Assembly (NCBI RefSeq): GCF_003050705.1
Contig: NZ_QAOG01000003.1
Location: forward strand, 434,001 to 498,000
Length of the DNA: 64,000 nt
From: Sphingomonas aurantiaca
GTDB taxonomy: Bacteria > Pseudomonadota > Alphaproteobacteria > Sphingomonadales > Sphingomonadaceae
Direction: 5' to 3'
In this document: in pieces, positions 43,492 through 52,929 of the stretch
Layout of the letters: each line of letters opens with the position of its first letter
Numbering within the stretch: position 1 is the first letter of the stretch
Position numbers and translations under genes: made by a program
Notes under the pieces: model-generated
The model's input: the letters and a program-made list of their open reading frames with translations, nothing else
Databases searched by the model: none
Told to the model about the DNA's origin: nothing

Positions 43492-45243
43492 TTAGTCGGC
43501 CCATGCCGCATCCTCGACATGAAGTTCGGCCGAGGGGCGCGAGGACCAGTCGTCGATCTTCGCGCGACCGGCGAGCCAGAGCTTGCGGTGGGGCGGGGCG
43601 CCCAGCAGTGCCTGGCCTAGCGGGGTTTCCGCCGCGCGGAACGCCATCGCCTTGATGCTGCGGCCGTCGTCGCCTGCGACGATCGTGCGGACATGGCCAT
43701 TGCCGACGATATCGGCCTTGATCACGCGCACCGGGCCCATCGCGACGCGCGGCGCGGGCCAGCCCATGCCGTAGGGGCCGCCCGCTTCCATCGATTCGAC
43801 GAGGCCGGGGTTGACCCCGCCCGCCGCCAGCACCGCGTCGAGCAGCAGCGCGCGGTCGCCGTTCGAGCGCTCCACCGCGTCGGCGAGGCGCTCTTCGAGG
43901 AAGTCGGTGAAGGCGGGGATCGCCGCCTCGCTGATCGTCAGGCCGGCGGCCATCGCATGGCCCCCGCCCGCGACGAGCAGGCCGTGCTCGCGCGCGGCCA
44001 TCACCGCCGCGCCGAGGTCGACGCCGGGGATCGAGCGGCCCGAGCCCTTGCCGATGCCGTTCTCGTCGATGGCGATGACGATCGCGGGGCGGCCGAGCTT
44101 TTCCTTCAGCCGGCCGGCGACGATGCCGATGACACCCGGGTGCCAGCCATGGCCGGCGACGACCGCGACCGCGCGGTCGCGGCTGGCGAGCAGGTCTGCG
44201 GCTTCCTGTACGGCTGTCTCGATCGCACGGCGTTCCTCGTTGAGGCGGTCGAGTTCGGTGGCGATCTCGCGCGCTTCGTCGGGATCTTGGGTGGTGAGCA
44301 GGCGGACGCCGAGATCGGCGCGCCCGACGCGGCCGCCGGCGTTGATGCGCGGCCCGAGCGCGAAGCCGAGATCGGTGCAGGTCGGATTGCGGGTCAGGCG
44401 CGAGGCCTCGATCAGTGCGGCGACGCCGATATTCTTGCGCGCGCCCATGACTTTCAGGCCCTGCGCCACGAACGCGCGGTTGAGCCCGCGGAGTTGTGCC
44501 ACGTCGGCGACGGTGCCGAGTGCAACGATGTCGAGCAGGTCGATCAGTTTCGGCTCGGCGCGGTCCTTGAAGAAGCCGCGCGTGCGCAGTGTGCGGACGA
44601 GTGCGGCGGCGGCGAGGAAGCACATGCCGACCGCGGCGAGATGGCCGTGCGCGGCGCCCTCGGTCTCGTCGAGGCGGTTGGGGTTCACGAGCGCGAGCGC
44701 GTGCGGGAGTGCGGTCGAGCATTTGTGGTGGTCGATGACGATCACGTCGACCTTCGCGTCGCGCGCGGCGTCGAGCGCGTCGAACGCCTGCGCGCCGCAA
44801 TCGACCGTGACGATCAGCGAGGCACCCTCGGCGGCGAGCCGGACGAGCGCTTCGCCCGACGGGCCATAGCCTTCGAGCAGGCGGTCGGGGATGTAGGGGC
44901 GCGCCTCGATCCCGAGATCGCGTAAGGTGAGGATCATCAGCGCGGCGGAGGTGGCGCCGTCGACGTCGTAATCGCCGAAGATCGCGATCTGTTCGCCCGC
45001 CTGCACCGCATCAGCGAGGCGCTCTGCGGCGCGGTCCATGTCGCGGAAGATCGACGGGTCGGGCATGAACGCGCGGATCGACGGCGTGCGGTGCGCGTCT
45101 AGTGCGTCGCGCGGGCAGCCGCGGGCGAGCAGGAGCGTGGTGACGAGGTCGTCGCCGGTAAAGCCATCGCGCCCGTCTGCGGCGAGTGCGCGCCAGCGCC
45201 AGGACTGGCCGAGGATGGACGAGGTTACGCCGAGAACTGTCAT
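43492..45243 (-). CDS. recJ: Single-strand DNA exonuclease RecJ
   Basis: A 583-residue DHH-family 5'-3' exonuclease for recombination and mismatch repair. Metal motifs are FGDYDVDGATS and VIDHHKCS, with the DHHA1 domain showing GHGWHPGVIGIVAGRL and the GGGHAMAAG motif. An OB-like C-terminal domain follows. The ATG at 45243 gives MTVLGVTSS and the family length; upstream in-frame residues look noncoding. The 336-nt gap upstream (45244-45579) holds only a palindromic repeat. Confidence 0.93.
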   Translation of the reverse strand: MTVLGVTSSILGQSWRWRALAADGRDGFTGDDLVTTLLLARGCPRDALDAHRTPSIRAFMPDPSIFRDMDRAAERLADAVQAGEQIAIFGDYDVDGATSAALMILTLRDLGIEARPYIPDRLLEGYGPSGEALVRLAAEGASLIVTVDCGAQAFDALDAARDAKVDVIVIDHHKCSTALPHALALVNPNRLDETEGAAHGHLAAVGMCFLAAAALVRTLRTRGFFKDRAEPKLIDLLDIVALGTVADVAQLRGLNRAFVAQGLKVMGARKNIGVAALIEASRLTRNPTCTDLGFALGPRINAGGRVGRADLGVRLLTTQDPDEAREIATELDRLNEERRAIETAVQEAADLLASRDRAVAVVAGHGWHPGVIGIVAGRLKEKLGRPAIVIAIDENGIGKGSGRSIPGVDLGAAVMAAREHGLLVAGGGHAMAAGLTISEAAIPAFTDFLEERLADAVERSNGDRALLLDAVLAAGGVNPGLVESMEAGGPYGMGWPAPRVAMGPVRVIKADIVGNGHVRTIVAGDDGRSIKAMAFRAAETPLGQALLGAPPHRKLWLAGRAKIDDWSSRPSAELHVEDAAWAD

Positions 45244-45352
45244 GGGGCCTGACGTAGTGGTTGTGTTGGGTTTGTCGACCTTGGTGGCGGCGGAGCGTGG
45301 GGGTGGGGGCGGAGCGGGAACAGGGTGGCGGAAGAGGGCATGTCCCCAAATC

Positions 45353-45500
45353 CCGTTCGTGCTGAGTAGCGGCCGAGTAGCTTCGTAGAAGCGTATCGAG
45401 GGCGCGTATCGAAGCAGGGTTCCACGCGCCAACCTGTCCTTCGATACGCCGTCTCGATACGCTGCTTTGCAGCTGCTCGACGGCTACTCAGGACGAACGG
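45353..45500. repeat. CCGTTCGTCCTGAGTAG-type palindrome, copy 1
   Basis: The left end CCGTTCGTGCTGAGTAGC is mirrored at the right by CTACTCAGGACGAACGG. Inner units GCGTATCGA and TCGATACGC are repeated and mirrored, giving a ~148-bp long interrupted palindrome. A second copy is at 53583-53720 with the same order of units. It fills much of the spacer between recJ and the hydroxylase gene. Confidence 0.88.
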
Positions 45501-45579
45501 GGTAGGTGGGGAAGTGTGGAGCGGGTCCACGGATTCGCTGGCGTGATCCTCCTCCGCCAGGGGGAGGATCAGGGGGACG

Positions 45580-46263
45580 TCACTTGATCCAGGGTCGCTC
45601 GCGGAACCACTTGGTCACGATGTACTTCACGCCCTCCATGACGGGCATGCCCTCGTGCAGCGTCAGGCCGTTGGGGGTGCCGTCGGGGTTCATGTTGTTC
45701 CACGCGAGCAGCATGCCGCGCTTTGGGGCGATCTTGATGCCTGCCTGCGGGAACCAGGTCGCGCCGCCTTCGGGGACGTCGTTGAGGAACACCATCGCGG
45801 TCCAGGTGCGCTGGCCGCCCTGCTCCTGCATCTTGGCCCAATAGCTTTCGGACTCGTGGAAATAGTCGTGATGCGCGCGGAATTGCTGGCCGGGGGCGTA
45901 GCGCTGGCCCTGCATCGTCTCGCCGTGGAGCAAGTCGATCCCGAGCAAGGTCGCGATCGCCTCGTCGGTCGGCTGCACCTCGGGGGACCAGCGATCCATG
46001 TCGCAGCTTTCCGACGTGCGGAAGCTGCTGTTGGGCCGATCCGACAGCAAGGTCGACGGCCGCCGCTTCGAATCGATCATCGCGATCAGCTGCTTGCAGG
46101 TCTTGGGATCGAGGAAGTCGGCCTGGTAATAGAATTGGACCGTCGCCATCGCGATGCGTTGCACCGCCGGGTTGGCGTCGAGCCGGGCGGCGACCTGCGA
46201 TCCGGCGGCCTGGCGGAGTGCCATGGCCGGATCGACCTTCTTGGCTTTTGAAAAGATACCCAC
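45580..46263 (-). CDS. 2OG-Fe(II) oxygenase, prolyl 4-hydroxylase-like
   Basis: A 227-residue oxygenase. The iron triad is His131 and Asp133 in AHHDYF, with His203 in LHEGMPVMEGVKY; Lys213 should bind 2-oxoglutarate. That arrangement matches prolyl 4-hydroxylase alpha-type proteins, some of which act on elongation factor Tu in bacteria. The substrate here is not known. It is not linked by overlap to any neighbour. An intrinsic terminator-like hairpin lies between it and the upstream gene. Confidence 0.85.
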   Translation of the reverse strand: MGIFSKAKKVDPAMALRQAAGSQVAARLDANPAVQRIAMATVQFYYQADFLDPKTCKQLIAMIDSKRRPSTLLSDRPNSSFRTSESCDMDRWSPEVQPTDEAIATLLGIDLLHGETMQGQRYAPGQQFRAHHDYFHESESYWAKMQEQGGQRTWTAMVFLNDVPEGGATWFPQAGIKIAPKRGMLLAWNNMNPDGTPNGLTLHEGMPVMEGVKYIVTKWFRERPWIK

Positions 46264-46297
46264 GCCGCAGGATTTGGCGAACTGGGCCCGAAACGCA

Positions 46298-46332
46298 AGA
46301 GCCCCGCGGCGAGTGTATCGCCGCGGGGCTCT
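46298..46332 (-). terminator. Strong hairpin after the RcnB-like gene
   Basis: Perfect 14-bp arms AGAGCCCCGCGGCG (46298-46311) and CGCCGCGGGGCTCT (46319-46332) enclose a 7-nt loop, 33 nt past the RcnB-like stop codon. On the minus strand it runs into TTGCGTTTC. It likely ends that transcript before the oxygenase gene. Confidence 0.75.
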
Positions 46333-46364
46333 CCCCTGTTACTGCGTGACGGGCAGGCCGGCGC

Positions 46365-47360
46365 CTACCAGAAGATGTCGTACACCGTGTCGACCACGCG
46401 GCCGCTGTCGAGATCGACCAGCAACGCGTCGTTGTAATAGCGAACCCAGCGATACGGGCCGTACGCCTCGGGCAGGCGATAGGTGTACGGGTCCTGGATC
46501 CAGTAATTCTGGTTGTAGAGGATCCGGTTCAGCGAGAAGCCAACCCCGAAGCGGCGATAGCCCGACCCCCAGCCGCTCGGGGCATAGTAGCGCGGGAGGC
46601 GATAGGCGCCCCGGTTCGACGCGCGGTAGTTGCTCCACGCGTAGCGGTTGTCGGTGCGCCAGCCGCGATTCCACGCGCCGCCCTGGTTGTAGCGGGGCTG
46701 CTCGTAGCCGCCCTGGTCATAGCCACCGCGGCCATAGCCCTGGACATTGCCATAGGCGCGGTTGGGCTGGCGGTTCTGGTAGCTGTCGCGGCCCCGTCCG
46801 TCCCATCCGTTGCCGCGCGGATCCGAACGGTCGCCGTCGCGATCGAACCGGCCGCGATCCGCCTGCTGGTCGCCACGATCGAAACCGGGGCGGCCTGAGT
46901 CGGGGCGATCGAAACCCGGGCGATCGGGGCCGGGGCGGCCCGGGCCGCGGTTCCAGTCGCTGCGCGGCTGGCCTGCCTGCCGATCGGCGCGCGTCTGGCC
47001 GTTCCAGCCCTGGCGGTCGCCGCGCTGGCCGTTCCAGTCGGGACGGCCGTGGCCATCGGGGCCTCCGCTGCGGACTTGCGGCTGCGTGCCGAGATCGGCG
47101 CGTTGCGGGCGCAGGCCTTCGTTGGGCGCGGCGGGACGGTCCGGGCGCTGCTGCTGGAAGCCCTGGCCGTCCGGTCGCGGTCCGCGATCGGGGCGCTGGC
47201 CGCGATCCTGACGCGGACCGTCGTTACCGCCGCGGTCACCGCGGTCGCCGCGATCGCCGCGATCCTGGTCGATTTGCTGCGCGGTGGCGGCGGTCGCCAT
47301 CGTGGTTGCCGGCACCAATGCCGACGCTGCCATCAAGAGTTTGAGAAACTTCCCCGTCAT
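46365..47360 (-). CDS. RcnB-like periplasmic protein with DRG repeats
   Basis: A 331-residue exported protein. A signal peptide of about 28 residues ends near ATAAT-AQQ. A very long Arg/Gly/Asp/Pro-rich low-complexity region (about 30-230) is full of DRG and FDRPG units. A folded C-terminal domain follows, with RYYNDALLVDLDSGRVVDTVYDIFW at the end (two parts, each recognisable), as in RcnB and its relatives. RcnB affects nickel/cobalt export in E. coli. Here metal binding is unproven. The ATG at 47360 begins the signal peptide; an earlier start would add charged residues. Confidence 0.75.
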   Translation of the reverse strand: MTGKFLKLLMAASALVPATTMATAATAQQIDQDRGDRGDRGDRGGNDGPRQDRGQRPDRGPRPDGQGFQQQRPDRPAAPNEGLRPQRADLGTQPQVRSGGPDGHGRPDWNGQRGDRQGWNGQTRADRQAGQPRSDWNRGPGRPGPDRPGFDRPDSGRPGFDRGDQQADRGRFDRDGDRSDPRGNGWDGRGRDSYQNRQPNRAYGNVQGYGRGGYDQGGYEQPRYNQGGAWNRGWRTDNRYAWSNYRASNRGAYRLPRYYAPSGWGSGYRRFGVGFSLNRILYNQNYWIQDPYTYRLPEAYGPYRWVRYYNDALLVDLDSGRVVDTVYDIFW

Positions 47361-47504
47361 CGCCGTCGTCCTCGACTGCCGGCGCACGAGCCGGCTCCTA
47401 TGATGGGTTCGGTCTAGGCGAAGCGGTGTGTGGGAAGGCTGAATGGGGTCGTCAGCGATCAGACAGGTTTGGTTGGGATGCTTGGCACCCGTTCAAAAAT
47501 ATCC

Positions 47505-47606
47505 ACCACGGCGAAGGCCGGGGTCCAATTGGGGATGATAGGTAACGACGCGCGCGATTCATGACTGCGGACGTTCCAATTGGGCCCCGGCCTTCGCCGG
47601 GGTGGT
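47505..47606. repeat. REPIN-like composite palindrome, copy 2
   Basis: ACCACGGCGAAGGCCGGGG at the left and CCCCGGCCTTCGCCGGGGT at the right mirror each other, with CCAATT near both inner ends and a variable core. It lies in the 412-nt gap 47361-47772, which holds no gene that I can support. Confidence 0.88.
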
Positions 47607-47683
47607 AAGGCGGTGGAGGCGCCGGGTACGTTGGTGGCAGTCGGGTGTGGTACCCAGCGCAACGCGTCGGACGGTGCTTCCTT

Positions 47684-47736
47684 GTTCTCCCGCGAAGGCG
47701 GGAGCCCAGACTGCACTCCCGCCTTCGCGGGAGAAC
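47684..47736. repeat. Perfect 21-bp-arm palindrome of the CTCCCGCGAAGGCGGGAG family
   Basis: Arms of 21 bp (47684-47704 and 47716-47736) beginning GTTCTCCCGCGAAGG are perfect complements around an 11-nt loop. Each arm also folds on its own (CCCGC-GAAG-GCGGG). The family is related to the element at 9683-9760. It lies 37 nt past the stop codon of the [2Fe-2S] gene and may act in its termination. Confidence 0.88.
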
Positions 47737-47772
47737 AGGCTTGGTTCGGAGCGGCGCCCGCTACTACGTGCG

Positions 47773-48318
47773 CTACCGCGCAGGTGGCGGCACCAGTGCT
47801 GGGACCAGTCGCGCGGAGTCCGCCGGATCGATTCCCGGCCGCGGTCCTGCGGGGATGACTTCCTCCCCGCGCATCGCACGTCCGGCGCGCTGGATCGCCT
47901 CGACGACGCGCGGATACACGCCGCACCGGCACAAATTGGTGATCTGCGCGCGGATCAGCTCCTCGCTTGGGTCGGAATTCCGCGCCAGCAACGCCGCGGC
48001 CGCCATGACCATGCCGGGGATGCAGAACCCGCATTGCGGGACGGCCTCCGCGATGAAGGCGAGCTGCACGGGATGATTGCGCTCGCGCGACAGCCCCTCG
48101 ATCGTCGTGACGTAGGTGCCCTCGATCGAGCCGATCGGGACTCGGCAACTGCGCGCAGCGTGACCGTCGATATCGACCGTGCACGCGCCGCACTGGCCGG
48201 TGCCGCAGCCATATTTGGTGCCGGTCAGGTTCGATGCGTCCCGCAGCGCCCATAACAGGGGCGTGTCGGGATCAAGCTTATAGTCGATCGGTTCGTCGTT
48301 GACGGTGAGGCGGCTCAT
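47773..48318 (-). CDS. Orphan [2Fe-2S] subunit of the xanthine dehydrogenase family
   Basis: A 181-residue protein of the small-subunit type found in isoquinoline 1-oxidoreductase and other molybdenum hydroxylases. The first cluster motif is YGCGTGQCGACTVDIDG. The second is in CGFCIPGMVM and NLCRCGVYPR. It normally works with a molybdopterin-binding large subunit. Neither neighbour is one: a sugar transporter is divergent and repeats lie downstream. The partner is elsewhere or lost. A Pro/Ala-rich C-terminal tail (about 155-181) is unusual. Confidence 0.85.
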   Translation of the reverse strand: MSRLTVNDEPIDYKLDPDTPLLWALRDASNLTGTKYGCGTGQCGACTVDIDGHAARSCRVPIGSIEGTYVTTIEGLSRERNHPVQLAFIAEAVPQCGFCIPGMVMAAAALLARNSDPSEELIRAQITNLCRCGVYPRVVEAIQRAGRAMRGEEVIPAGPRPGIDPADSARLVPALVPPPAR

Positions 48319-48422
48319 GGCGGCCGTCCTAGCCCGCGGGGCGGGATCGCACCACGCGGCATTGCCACGCGTCGCCACCCCGGCTTATGTCGCGCGCAAA
48401 TACCGCGAGAGGGCGCTACACG

Positions 48423-49718
48423 ATGCACGTCGATACCAAATCCACCGCAGCAGCCGGGGGCGATGCCAGCCACGGCTATGACGCGCCCGATCTGCGCGTG
48501 TTCGTGTTCGCGCTGTTCTTCATCTTCGGTGGCATCACCTCGCTCAACGACATCATCATTCCGAAGATGAAGGAGCTGTTCACGCTCGACCACGCGACCG
48601 CGATGCTGGTCCAGTCGGCGTTTTTCCTCGCCTATGCGCTGTTCTCGATTCCCGCGGCGGCGATCGTGCGCAAGGCGGGCTATATGCGTACCGCGTCGAT
48701 CGGCCTCGTGACGATGACCGCGGGGTGTCTGTTGTTCATTCCCGCCGCCGGGCAGGCGAGCTTCGGCATGTTCCTGTTCGCGCTGTTCGTGCTCGGTGCC
48801 GGGATCACCGTCGTGCAGGTGGTCGCAAACCCGCTGATCTCCGCGCTTGGTCATCCCAAGTCCGCCTCGAGCCGGCTGACGTTCGCGCAGGCGTTCAACT
48901 CGCTCGGCACGACGATCTTCCCGTATGTCGGCTCGGCACTGATCCTCGGCGGGCTGGCCACGGTCGATTCGTCCAAGCTCAACGGTGCCGCGCTCGACGC
49001 GTATCGCAGCGAATCGTCGAGCACCGTGGTGCACACCTATATCGGCCTCGCGATCGCGCTGCTGATCGTCGCGGCGGTCGTGTGGACGAGGCGGAACCGG
49101 CTCAACGAGGAGCAGGACCAGACCGGCAGCATCTTCCACGCGTTCACGCTGCTGAAACGCCCGCGGTTCGCGATGGGGGCGGCGTGCATCTTCCTGTACG
49201 TCGGGGCCGAGGTCGCGGTCGGATCGCTGATCGTGAACTATCTGATGCAGCCAAGCGTGATGGGCCTGAGCGACGTCGCGGCGGGCAAGCACGTGCCGTT
49301 CTACTGGGGCGGCGCGCTCGTCGGCCGGTTCATCGGCGCGTATGTGCTGAACAAGGTCTCGCCGGGCAAGGTGCTGGCGGGCGTCGCGACGGGGACGCTC
49401 GCGCTGATCCTGATCTCGGCGAACACCGAGGGTGCGATCTCGGGCTGGGCGTTGCTGGCGATCGGTCTGATGAACGCGGTGATGTTCCCGACGATCTTCT
49501 CGCTGGCGTCCGAAGGCCTCGGCAAGCGCGCGGCCGAAGGGTCGGGCGTGATCGCCACGGCGATCGTCGGTGGTGCGATCATCCCGTATCTGACGGGGAT
49601 GCTGGCGGATACGTCGGGCAGCCTGCACTTCGCGCTGCTGCTCCCGGCGATCTGCTATGCGCTGATCCTGGCCTATGGGCTGTATGCGCGGAAGCCGGTG
49701 ACTGAAGCGGTCGCCTGA
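48423..49718 (+). CDS. FucP-type sugar MFS transporter
   Basis: A 431-residue 12-helix MFS permease of the FHS family (fucose, glucose/galactose). FIFGGITSLNDIIIPKMKELF in two short parts is the family N-terminal signature, and ANPLISALGHPKSASSRLTFAQAFNSLGT is recognisable in segments. GAEVAVGSLIVNY follows. The sugar is not determined. The ATG at 48423 gives MHVDTKS. It diverges from the [2Fe-2S] gene with 104 bp between. Confidence 0.9.
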   Translation: MHVDTKSTAAAGGDASHGYDAPDLRVFVFALFFIFGGITSLNDIIIPKMKELFTLDHATAMLVQSAFFLAYALFSIPAAAIVRKAGYMRTASIGLVTMTAGCLLFIPAAGQASFGMFLFALFVLGAGITVVQVVANPLISALGHPKSASSRLTFAQAFNSLGTTIFPYVGSALILGGLATVDSSKLNGAALDAYRSESSSTVVHTYIGLAIALLIVAAVVWTRRNRLNEEQDQTGSIFHAFTLLKRPRFAMGAACIFLYVGAEVAVGSLIVNYLMQPSVMGLSDVAAGKHVPFYWGGALVGRFIGAYVLNKVSPGKVLAGVATGTLALILISANTEGAISGWALLAIGLMNAVMFPTIFSLASEGLGKRAAEGSGVIATAIVGGAIIPYLTGMLADTSGSLHFALLLPAICYALILAYGLYARKPVTEAVA

Positions 49719-49724
49719 ACCCTC

Positions 49725-49807
49725 CGTCATCCTAGGATAGACCCAGGATCCAGAGCCACGGCGGATGACGCTCGTGGCTCTGGATCCTGACTTTCGTCAG
49801 GATGACG
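49725..49807. repeat. 80-bp palindrome of the GTCATCCTGAC family, copy 2
   Basis: CGTCATCC at the left and CTGACTTTCGTCAGGATGACG at the right (shown in parts) enclose a CAGAGCCACG/CGTGGCTCTG stem. The copy at 19655-19736 has the same ends. It begins a few bases after the transporter stop codon, and its right end encodes the last residues and stop codon of the CoA-transferase gene on the other strand. Confidence 0.85.
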
Positions 49808-50939
49808 GACGCGGAAGGGTCGGCGCCGCGCGGCCGGTCGCGAGGTCGGCGTCGGAGAAGCGGATCGGCGTGCGGAGGCCGGGCACGCTTGACCCATCCG
49901 GACGCTCCGGATCTATCCGCATCCCTCGCGCAATCACTTGCGGATCGTCGAATGCCTGCGCGACGGTGTTGATCGGTCCGGCGGGCACGCCGACCGCCTC
50001 CAGCCGCGCGAGCAACGCAAGCTTGGGCACTTGCGAGGTTGCCGCCTCGATCCCCGCGAACAATATGTCCTTGAAGGCGAGGCGTCCGGCATTGGTCGCA
50101 AAGCGCGGATCGTCGCGCATGTCGGGCAGGTCCATCGCGTCGCAGAAGCGGCGGAACTGGCCGTCATTGCCGACCGCGAGGATGAACCAGCCGTCGCTGG
50201 TCGGGAAGACGGCGTAGGGGCACACGTTCATGTGGGCGTTGCCGACGCGGGTCGGCGAGACGCCGCTGGCGAACCAGTTCATCGCCTGGTTGGCAAGCAC
50301 GCCTGTCATCGTGTCGAGCAGCGCCATGTCGATCTGCTGTCCGCGGCCGGTGCGTTTGCGCATCGCCAGCGCGGCCTGGATCGCAATCACCGAATAGAGC
50401 CCGGTCATGATGTCGGCGAAGGCGACGCCGATCTTCTGCGGTGCGCCGTCGGGCTCGCCGGTTAGGTCCATGATCCCGCTCATGCCTTGGACGATGAAGT
50501 CGTAGCCGGCGCGGGGGGCATAGGGGCCGTCTTGGCCGAAGCCGGTGATCGAGCAATAGACGAGGCGCGGGTTGAGCGCGGCGAGGCTGGCGTAGTCGAG
50601 CCCGTATTTGGCGAGCCCGCCGACCTTGAAATTCTCGATGACGACGTCTGCGTCGGCGATCAGGTCGCGGACGATCGCCTGGCCTTCGGGGGTGGTGAAG
50701 TCGGCGACGACCGAGCGCTTGCCGCGGTTGGCAGCGTGGAAATAGGCGGCGTCGCGGGTGCCGTCGGGGTTGTCGATGAACGGCGGGCCCCAGCTGCGCG
50801 TGTCGTCGCCGGCGGGGCTCTCGATCTTGACGACGTCGGCACCGAGATCGGCGAGGACTTGACCCGCCCAGGGGCCGGCGAGGATGCGCGCTAGTTCGAC
50901 GACCTTGAGGCCGGCGAGGGGGGTGGGCTTCCGTTCCAC
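49797..50939 (-). CDS. CaiB/BaiF family CoA-transferase, likely glutarate CoA-transferase
   Basis: A 380-residue Family III CoA-transferase. LKVVELARILAGPWAGQ and LADLGADVVKIE form the CoA-binding start. The catalytic aspartate lies in GVAFADIMTGLYSV. Its neighbour is glutaryl-CoA dehydrogenase, which points to succinyl-CoA:glutarate CoA transfer, as in human SUGCT; this is inference from context. A GTG start at 50939 gives the normal N-terminus. A palindromic repeat ends 6 bp upstream, and another supplies the final residues PSS and the TGA. Confidence 0.85.
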   Translation of the reverse strand: MERKPTPLAGLKVVELARILAGPWAGQVLADLGADVVKIESPAGDDTRSWGPPFIDNPDGTRDAAYFHAANRGKRSVVADFTTPEGQAIVRDLIADADVVIENFKVGGLAKYGLDYASLAALNPRLVYCSITGFGQDGPYAPRAGYDFIVQGMSGIMDLTGEPDGAPQKIGVAFADIMTGLYSVIAIQAALAMRKRTGRGQQIDMALLDTMTGVLANQAMNWFASGVSPTRVGNAHMNVCPYAVFPTSDGWFILAVGNDGQFRRFCDAMDLPDMRDDPRFATNAGRLAFKDILFAGIEAATSQVPKLALLARLEAVGVPAGPINTVAQAFDDPQVIARGMRIDPERPDGSSVPGLRTPIRFSDADLATGRAAPTLPRPSS

Positions 50940-50944
50940 GATTA

Positions 50945-51055
50945 CACCACCACCCCGGCGAAGGCCGGGGCCCAATTGGGAAGGTCGGCGTAACTGGACG
51001 CAGCACCAGCCAAGGTGCGTCCCCCAATTGGGCCCCGGCCTTCGCCGGGGTGGTG
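50945..51055. repeat. REPIN-like composite palindrome, copy 3
   Basis: The best-preserved copy. Outer arms CACCACCCCGGCGAAGG and CCTTCGCCGGGGTGGTG mirror each other. They extend inward to GGCCCAATTGGG/CCCAATTGGGCC, around a ~50-bp core containing CCAGCCAAGG. It fills the gap between glutaryl-CoA dehydrogenase and the CoA-transferase, ending 6 bp before the GTG start of the latter. Confidence 0.9.
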
Positions 51056-51075
51056 AGCCAGCAGGCGGCCTATCA

Positions 51076-52260
<1,185 letters not shown>

Positions 52261-52338
52261 CGTCATCTCCTTCGTTGACCGCCGACTTCGTGTCTCTGCG
52301 GTCGAAAGTCCACCCCCCACGGCGAGCGCGCGAGCGGT

Positions 52339-52665
52339 TTACGTATCGATCAGCGTCAGTATCGCGAGGGTCGCATGCTGCCGGCCGTCGATCGACTCGA
52401 CGCGGTCGATCGCCAGATCGGCGACGATGTGCCCGCGTAGTAAGAACTCGGCATCGGGGAGCGAACCGATCCAGTCTCGAAGACCGGGTACGGGTTCGGC
52501 GACGATTGTCAGCTGGTGCTGCGTACCGACGAACGTCGCGCTCGCCCATGGCGTGCACGCGATCGTCGCGACGTTCATCGTCACGCCGGCCGCGCCTGCA
52601 TGGCCGCGCAGGCCGCGGATCAGCAGCGTGCCGGCGTCGGGGCCGCGGAGCGTATCCATCCTCAT
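52339..52665 (-). CDS. Hypothetical 108-residue protein
   Basis: I do not recognise this family. It has no signal peptide or membrane helix. It is mostly beta-like, with strands in TMNVATIACTPWASATFVG and a C-terminal AEFLLRGHIVADLAI...LAILTLIDT region. A trypsin-like or barrel fold cannot be claimed. Its ATG overlaps the stop codon of the 58-residue gene upstream (ATGA). The two form a small unit divergent from the S24 repressor gene, which suggests that the repressor controls them. Confidence 0.65.
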   Translation of the reverse strand: MRMDTLRGPDAGTLLIRGLRGHAGAAGVTMNVATIACTPWASATFVGTQHQLTIVAEPVPGLRDWIGSLPDAEFLLRGHIVADLAIDRVESIDGRQHATLAILTLIDT

Positions 52666-52838
52666 GCTCCGGTGCCTTCGATGAACGATTCGATCCGCGC
52701 GACCATCGGCGCGCGCGCCTGGCGGCCGCGGCGCAGATCGTGGACGAGTCGCGGATCGCCGACGGACAGCCGTCCGAACTTGGTCATCGGCATGCCTGTC
52801 TGCCGCAGATATCGATCGATCTTCACCAGAATCGTCAC
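52662..52838 (-). CDS. Small helix-turn-helix-like protein (58 residues)
   Basis: A 58-residue gene with a GTG start at 52838, preceded by GGGAGGAG at good spacing. The sequence runs TILVKIDRYLRQTGMPMTK... to ...MVARIESFIEGTGA, with FGRLSVGDPRLVHDLRRGRQ in the middle. It is helical and basic and resembles a minimal Cro/XRE DNA-binding domain. Its stop overlaps the next gene's ATG by 4 nt. It faces the S24 repressor gene across a 91-bp spacer with an AT-rich palindrome, an arrangement similar to a phage CI/Cro switch. Confidence 0.7.
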   Translation of the reverse strand: MTILVKIDRYLRQTGMPMTKFGRLSVGDPRLVHDLRRGRQARAPMVARIESFIEGTGA

Positions 52839-52889
52839 GGTCGCTCCTCCCGAGTCTTGTGTCTCGCGTTCCTGATCTGTTCCCGAAAA

Positions 52890-52914
52890 TCCTACTTGTC
52901 TAGGAAATTTCCTA
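52890..52914. promoter_or_regulatory. Palindromic operator between the small HTH gene and the S24 repressor gene
   Basis: TAGGAAATTTCCTA (52901-52914) is a perfect 14-bp palindrome. A further half-site TCCTA (52890-52894) pairs with TAGGA (52901-52905) across 6 nt, making two overlapping sites. It is 16 bp before the GTG of the S24 gene and 52 bp before the small gene's start, and is much more AT-rich than its surroundings. It is the obvious binding site for the S24 protein, by inference. Confidence 0.7.
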
Positions 52915-52929
52915 CGCTACGATCCGGCG

